64,000 nt of DNA from Yinghuangia seranimata. Its GTDB lineage: Bacteria > Actinomycetota > Actinomycetes > Streptomycetales > Streptomycetaceae. Made by a program: the position numbers and the translations under genes. Numbering within the stretch: the stretch's first letter is position 1; each line of letters starts with the position of its first letter. This document shows positions 60,742 through 64,000 of the stretch, piece by piece. Location: assembly GCF_029953285.1 (NCBI RefSeq), contig NZ_JASAOI010000031.1:62001-126000 (forward strand). The letters are read 5' to 3'. The notes below the pieces were generated by a model. The model saw nothing but the letters and a program-made list of their open reading frames with translations, did not search any database and was not told where the DNA came from.

Positions 60742-62105
60742 ACGACAAACCGCACGCAGCACCCCGGCCCTCCACCGGGTCCGCCCCCCAGCGCCCGCAG
60801 CACCCGCCCCGCCCCACCCGCCCGCCGCGACCCGGCGCGCCGCCCAAGCCCACCCGGGCCCCGTCGGCGCGTCGCCTGGTGCTGGGCGCCGACCCGGGCA
60901 CGGGCTACTCGTCGCGGATGAGCTACGCGCCGGACTGGCTGCGCCCGTCGATCCGCATGCGGCTGACCGCGCTGTACGGCGGCATGTTCCTGATCGCCGG
61001 CGTGCTGCTGCTGGGCAGCGTGTACCTGCTGGTCGGCCGGCAGCTCGCCGACCAGCAGCCGCCGCGCATCGAGTTCAAGAGCGACGTGGTCATCCGCAAC
61101 GCCGCCGGCGACCAGATCTCGCCGGACGCGTTCCAGCAGATGCTCCAGCAGCAGCAGGTCAGCAACCGCGACCTGGTGCTGCACTCGCTGCTGCAGCAAT
61201 CGCTGCTCGCGCTCATGCTGCTGTCCGTCATCGCCTTCGGCTTCGGCTACCTGATGGCCGGGCGCGTGCTGAGCCCGCTCGGGCGCATCACGGCGGCCGC
61301 GCGTGCGGTCGCGGGCACCGGCGGCTCGGGGCTGCACCGGCGCATCGACCTGGACGGTCCGGACGACGAGCTGAAGGAACTCGCCGACACGTTCGACGAG
61401 ATGCTGGAGCGCCTGGACCGCGCGTTCGATTCACAACGCAAGTTCGTCGCCAACGCGTCGCATGAGCTACGCACCCCGCTGGCGATCAACCGCACGCTCC
61501 TGGAGGTCGCGCTCGGCGACCCCCAAGTGTCACCGGACCTCCGCGAGCTCGGCGACAAGCTGCTGGCCACCAACGAGCGCAGCGAGCGGCTCATCGAGGG
61601 CCTGCTGCTGCTCGCCCGCAGCGAGAACGAACTGACCGACCGCAAGCCGGTCGACCTGGCCGAGGTCGCGGGGCGCACGATGGAGCAGCTGACCGGCGAG
61701 GCGGGCGAGCGCGGTGTCCAGCTGCGCGGCGACTTCGGTGACGCCACGGTGTCCGGCAACCTCGTGCTGCTGGAGCGGGTCACACTGAACCTCGCGCAGA
61801 ACGCGGTGCGCTACAACGTGCCCGACGGCTGGGTGGAGATGTCGACGTCCACCGTGGACGGCACCGCGCTGCTCACCGTGGCCAACAGCGGCCCGGTGAT
61901 CCCGCCGGACAACGTCGAGGCGTTGTTCGAGCCGTTCCGCAGGATGCGCGGGGACCGCACCGAGAGCGACAAGGGCGTCGGCCTGGGGTTGTCGATCGTG
62001 CGGTCGGTCGTGCGCGCGCACGGCGGCTGGATCGAGGCGGAGCCGCGCCCCGAGGGCGGCCTGATCGTGCGGATCGGCTTCACCGGCGAGACCGCGGCGG
62101 CCTGA
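60738..62105 (+). CDS. cutS: Sensor histidine kinase (CutS-like)
   Basis: 455 residues from GTG 60738, coupled to cutR. A Pro-rich N-terminal tail (1-60) is followed by TM1 (about 79-98), an outer loop of about 50 residues (99-150), TM2 (153-174), HAMP (175-235), HisKA with phospho-His242 (ANASHELRTP), and HATPase_c with the N-box NLAQNAVRYN, GLGLSIVRSVVRAHGG. The outer loop contains no Cys. As I recall, Streptomyces CutS has a conserved pair of outer cysteines, so this sensor may use a different signal, or it is another orthologous kinase. Confidence 0.9.
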   Translation: MNDKPHAAPRPSTGSAPQRPQHPPRPTRPPRPGAPPKPTRAPSARRLVLGADPGTGYSSRMSYAPDWLRPSIRMRLTALYGGMFLIAGVLLLGSVYLLVGRQLADQQPPRIEFKSDVVIRNAAGDQISPDAFQQMLQQQQVSNRDLVLHSLLQQSLLALMLLSVIAFGFGYLMAGRVLSPLGRITAAARAVAGTGGSGLHRRIDLDGPDDELKELADTFDEMLERLDRAFDSQRKFVANASHELRTPLAINRTLLEVALGDPQVSPDLRELGDKLLATNERSERLIEGLLLLARSENELTDRKPVDLAEVAGRTMEQLTGEAGERGVQLRGDFGDATVSGNLVLLERVTLNLAQNAVRYNVPDGWVEMSTSTVDGTALLTVANSGPVIPPDNVEALFEPFRRMRGDRTESDKGVGLGLSIVRSVVRAHGGWIEAEPRPEGGLIVRIGFTGETAAA

Positions 62106-62180
62106 GCCGGGCCGTACCCGTCCGACGGCCGGTGCGAAAAAATCATTGGCCACGTAATACGACGTACCTGTAGTGCACGG

Positions 62181-62233
62181 TTGCCCGCACCGCCCTCGAC
62201 AACCTACGGTGTCGTAAGTTACGACATCGTAGG
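62181..62233 (+). promoter_or_regulatory. Promoter with 31-bp palindromic operator for the desaturase gene
   Basis: TTGCCC (62181-62186), an 18-base spacer and TACGGT (62205-62210) form a promoter. The -10 lies inside a 31-base palindrome (62203-62233) with one mismatch (62209/62227) around G62218; its core TGTCGTAAGTTACGACA (62210-62226) is perfect. Such long dyads suit TetR-type fatty-acid regulators. A TACG-A-CGTA half-site lies upstream at 62158-62166. Confidence 0.8.
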
Positions 62234-62366
62234 AACGCGTTGCGCCCCCATGCCGGACGGCGTGCGGCCGACGCAGCCCTGTGCCCGAGCACCCTGTGCC
62301 CGAGTTGTCGAAAGCCGCTGCGTCCCCTTGCTGCGCTTGTCGCCGTACCCACGCTTGGAGTCCCCC

Positions 62367-63317
62367 GTGACCTTGACCGCGCCCGAACCGACCGGGATCG
62401 CCCTGCTGCAGGAGCTCGAGCAGGTCGTCGCCGTCGAACTCGACCGGCACCTGGCCGTCGCCAAGGAGTGGTTCCCGCACGAGTACGTGCCGTGGTCCCG
62501 CGGCCGGGACTTCGACGGCGTGATGGGCGGCGAGGCGTGGCGCCCCGAGGAGTCCGGGCTCACGGACGTCGGCCGGATCTCGCTGACGCTGAACCTGCTC
62601 ACCGAGGACAACCTGCCGAGCTACCACTTCGAGATCGCCAACATGTTCGGCCGGGACGGCGCGTGGGGCACCTGGGTGCACCGCTGGACCGCCGAGGAGG
62701 GCCGGCACGGCATCGCGATCCGCGACTACCTGATGGCCACGCGTGCGGTCGACCCGGTGGCGCTCGAGCGCTCGCGCATGGAGCACATGGAGGCGGGCTA
62801 CCAGGGCGACCACATGGACAACCCGCTCCACGTCGTCGCCTATGTGACGTTCCAGGAGCTGGCCACCCGCGTCTCGCACCGGAACTCCGGCAAGGAGTGC
62901 GGCGACCCGCTGGCCGAGCAGCTGCTCGCCAAGATCGCGACCGATGAGAACCTGCACATGATCTTCTACCGCAACCTGCTGAAGGCGGCGTTCGAGCTGG
63001 CGCCCGACCAGGCGATGCGCGCGGTGACCGACATGGTGACGGGCTTCCGCATGCCGGGCCACGGCATGTCCGGCTTCGAGCGGGCGTCCCTGAAGATCGC
63101 CGTGGGCGGCGTCTACAACCTGCGCATCCACAACGACGACGTCCTGCAGCCGGTGCTCCGCAACCTCAAGGTGATGGAGCGCACCGACTTCGGCCCGGAG
63201 GGCGAGCAGGCCCGCGAGGAGCTCGCGGTGTTCCTGGAGCTGCTGGGCGAGAAGGCCGCGCAGTTCGACGAGCGGCTCGCGGCGCGCCAGGCCCGCGTGG
63301 CGGCGCGGCGCGGCTGA
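62367..63317 (+). CDS. Acyl-ACP desaturase (soluble di-iron, stearoyl-type)
   Basis: 316 residues from GTG 62367 with TTGGAG six bases upstream. It is a four-helix di-iron enzyme inserting a double bond into acyl chains. Iron ligands: Glu in TEDNLPSYH, EEGRH (TAEEGRHG), Glu in TFQELATRVSHRN, and DENLH (ATDENLHMIFY). Length and motif spacing match FAD/ferredoxin-dependent DesA-type proteins of actinobacteria. The nearby long palindrome in its promoter suggests repression by a lipid-sensing regulator located elsewhere. It converges with the ABC permease, with a huge hairpin between. Confidence 0.93.
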   Translation: MTLTAPEPTGIALLQELEQVVAVELDRHLAVAKEWFPHEYVPWSRGRDFDGVMGGEAWRPEESGLTDVGRISLTLNLLTEDNLPSYHFEIANMFGRDGAWGTWVHRWTAEEGRHGIAIRDYLMATRAVDPVALERSRMEHMEAGYQGDHMDNPLHVVAYVTFQELATRVSHRNSGKECGDPLAEQLLAKIATDENLHMIFYRNLLKAAFELAPDQAMRAVTDMVTGFRMPGHGMSGFERASLKIAVGGVYNLRIHNDDVLQPVLRNLKVMERTDFGPEGEQAREELAVFLELLGEKAAQFDERLAARQARVAARRG

Positions 63318-63386
63318 CCCGCGACGACCCGGAGGGCCCCCTCCCGCCGTGCGGCGGGAGGGGGCCCTCCGGGTCGTCGCGGGTCA
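63315..63386. terminator. Perfect 34-bp bidirectional hairpin that includes both stop codons
   Basis: Arms 63315-63348 and 63353-63386 are exact reverse complements, separated by the loop GTGC. The first three bases of each arm (on its own strand) are the TGA stop codons of the desaturase and the permease. Confidence 0.93.
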
Positions 63387-64000
63387 GGAGCGGGTGCCCC
63401 AGGCGTCCTTGAGGGACACCTTGCCGCCGGTACGGAGCACGGCACCCTCGTACATGCGCGCGGCGGCGCCCACGAGGCCGAACAGGGCCAGTACCGACAG
63501 GGCCGCGGCGAGCAGGTTCTGCCACACCGCCAGGTCCCCGCCGGCGGTCTGGATGGGCTGCAGCATGGCCGAGAACGGCGGGATGTAGGCCAGCACGCGC
63601 GCGAACGTGTTGTCGGACTGGCCGAGCGAGATCGCGATGAAGAAGGACGAGATCAGCACCGTCGTCATCGGCGTGATGACGTTCTGCAGGTCCTCCATGC
63701 GCGACACGCGTGAGGCGGCCGCCGCGAACATGCACGCGTAGATGGCGTAGCCCAGCACGAACCACGCGACGACCAGCACCGCCGGGTACACCATGGCGGC
63801 GGTCAGGTCGATCGTGCCGACCGCGCTGGCCGCGGTCAGGCCGACCGTGGCGGTCAGCGCCATCTGCAGCAGGCCCAGCAGCCCGATCCCGATGATCTTG
63901 CCGGTGAGCAGCGCGCGGGCCGGGACGGTCGCCATCAGGATCTCGACGATGCGGCTGGACTTCTCCTCCACGACGCCGTTGGCGACCCACATGCAGAAGA
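63384..64000 (-). CDS. ABC transporter permease (ABC-2/NatB type), 3' part
   Basis: The C-terminal 204 residues are in the window; the start lies beyond 64000. The visible part begins FCMWVANGVVEEKSSRIVEILMATVPARALLTGKIIGIGLLGLLQMALT, the 'EKSSR.VE.L' signature of ABC-2 exporters of the Na+ efflux NatB type. About five helices follow, ending in a cytoplasmic tail LKDAWGTRS. The ATPase gene should lie upstream, outside the window. Substrate unknown. Confidence 0.9.
   Translation of the reverse strand, partial: FCMWVANGVVEEKSSRIVEILMATVPARALLTGKIIGIGLLGLLQMALTATVGLTAASAVGTIDLTAAMVYPAVLVVAWFVLGYAIYACMFAAAASRVSRMEDLQNVITPMTTVLISSFFIAISLGQSDNTFARVLAYIPPFSAMLQPIQTAGGDLAVWQNLLAAALSVLALFGLVGAAARMYEGAVLRTGGKVSLKDAWGTRS

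Overview
The window is about 72-75% G+C. Its genes have the strong third-position G/C bias and the GTG starts of a high-GC actinobacterium. Gene content and order (principal sigma factor of the HrdB type, trypsin-like protease, zinc-ribbon DUF7455, parE, DUF485 plus acetate-type symporter, sucrase/ferredoxin protein, parC, paired M16 peptidases, Pat-type acyltransferase, SepH, ferrochelatase, inositol monophosphatase, CutRS-like two-component system) match from memory the hrdB-to-cutRS stretch of a Streptomyces chromosome. The organism is therefore most likely a member of the Streptomycetales; the genus cannot be fixed from sequence alone. No tRNA, rRNA, insertion sequence, prophage, CRISPR array or secondary-metabolite cluster was seen. 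This is core chromosome with accessory small genes.

Left part (1-25.1 kb). A truncated MFS exporter and a divergent HxlR-type repressor share two mirror-image operators. They are followed by an M48-like membrane protein that has lost its zinc motif, RNase HII with a histone-H1-like N-terminal tail, a DUF2510 membrane protein, and a large fusion (degenerate exonuclease, TerB-like, BRCT-like and TerD domains). Next come a Pro-rich protein with a UvrD-C-like end, a small unknown gene whose leaderless promoter and start codon are duplicated, a RecQ helicase ending in a phosphoribosyltransferase-like segment, an aldo/keto reductase, DUF4192, a glycogen-debranching-like protein, a NrtR-like Nudix regulator, a MarR regulator, an ABC exporter and a FadR-type regulator.

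Centre (23.4-43.4 kb). This is the housekeeping block: PAS-GAF-PP2C phosphatase, hrdB, trypsin, DUF7455, parE (with a canonical SOS/LexA-type palindrome upstream), DUF485 and symporter, sucrase-ferredoxin, a small HD alarmone-hydrolase-like gene, parC, DUF2630, two coupled M16 peptidase genes and a CtpE-like P-type ATPase. Several strong bidirectional terminators separate convergent pairs.

Right part (43.4-64 kb). It holds a PsuG-like protein lacking its catalytic lysine, a VOC protein, a lipoprotein, the Pat-like acyltransferase, DUF5998 coupled to a type I phosphodiesterase/nucleotide pyrophosphatase, a 28-residue membrane micro-protein, a sulfurtransferase, a split carboxypeptidase-regulatory-like gene, sepH, a membrane protein, a sugar-lactone FAD oxidase, ferrochelatase, IMPase, a CutRS-like system, an acyl-ACP desaturase under a large palindromic operator, and a truncated ABC permease.

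Two themes recur. Several proteins keep the fold of an enzyme but have lost its catalytic residues (M48-like, exonuclease-like, PsuG-like). Many genes appear leaderless, with a TANNNT or CAGGAT -10 box only 6-8 bases before the start codon. I see no obviously new multi-gene defence or biosynthetic system. The best leads are the pseudo-enzymes, the duplicated start cassette and the palindromic operators.
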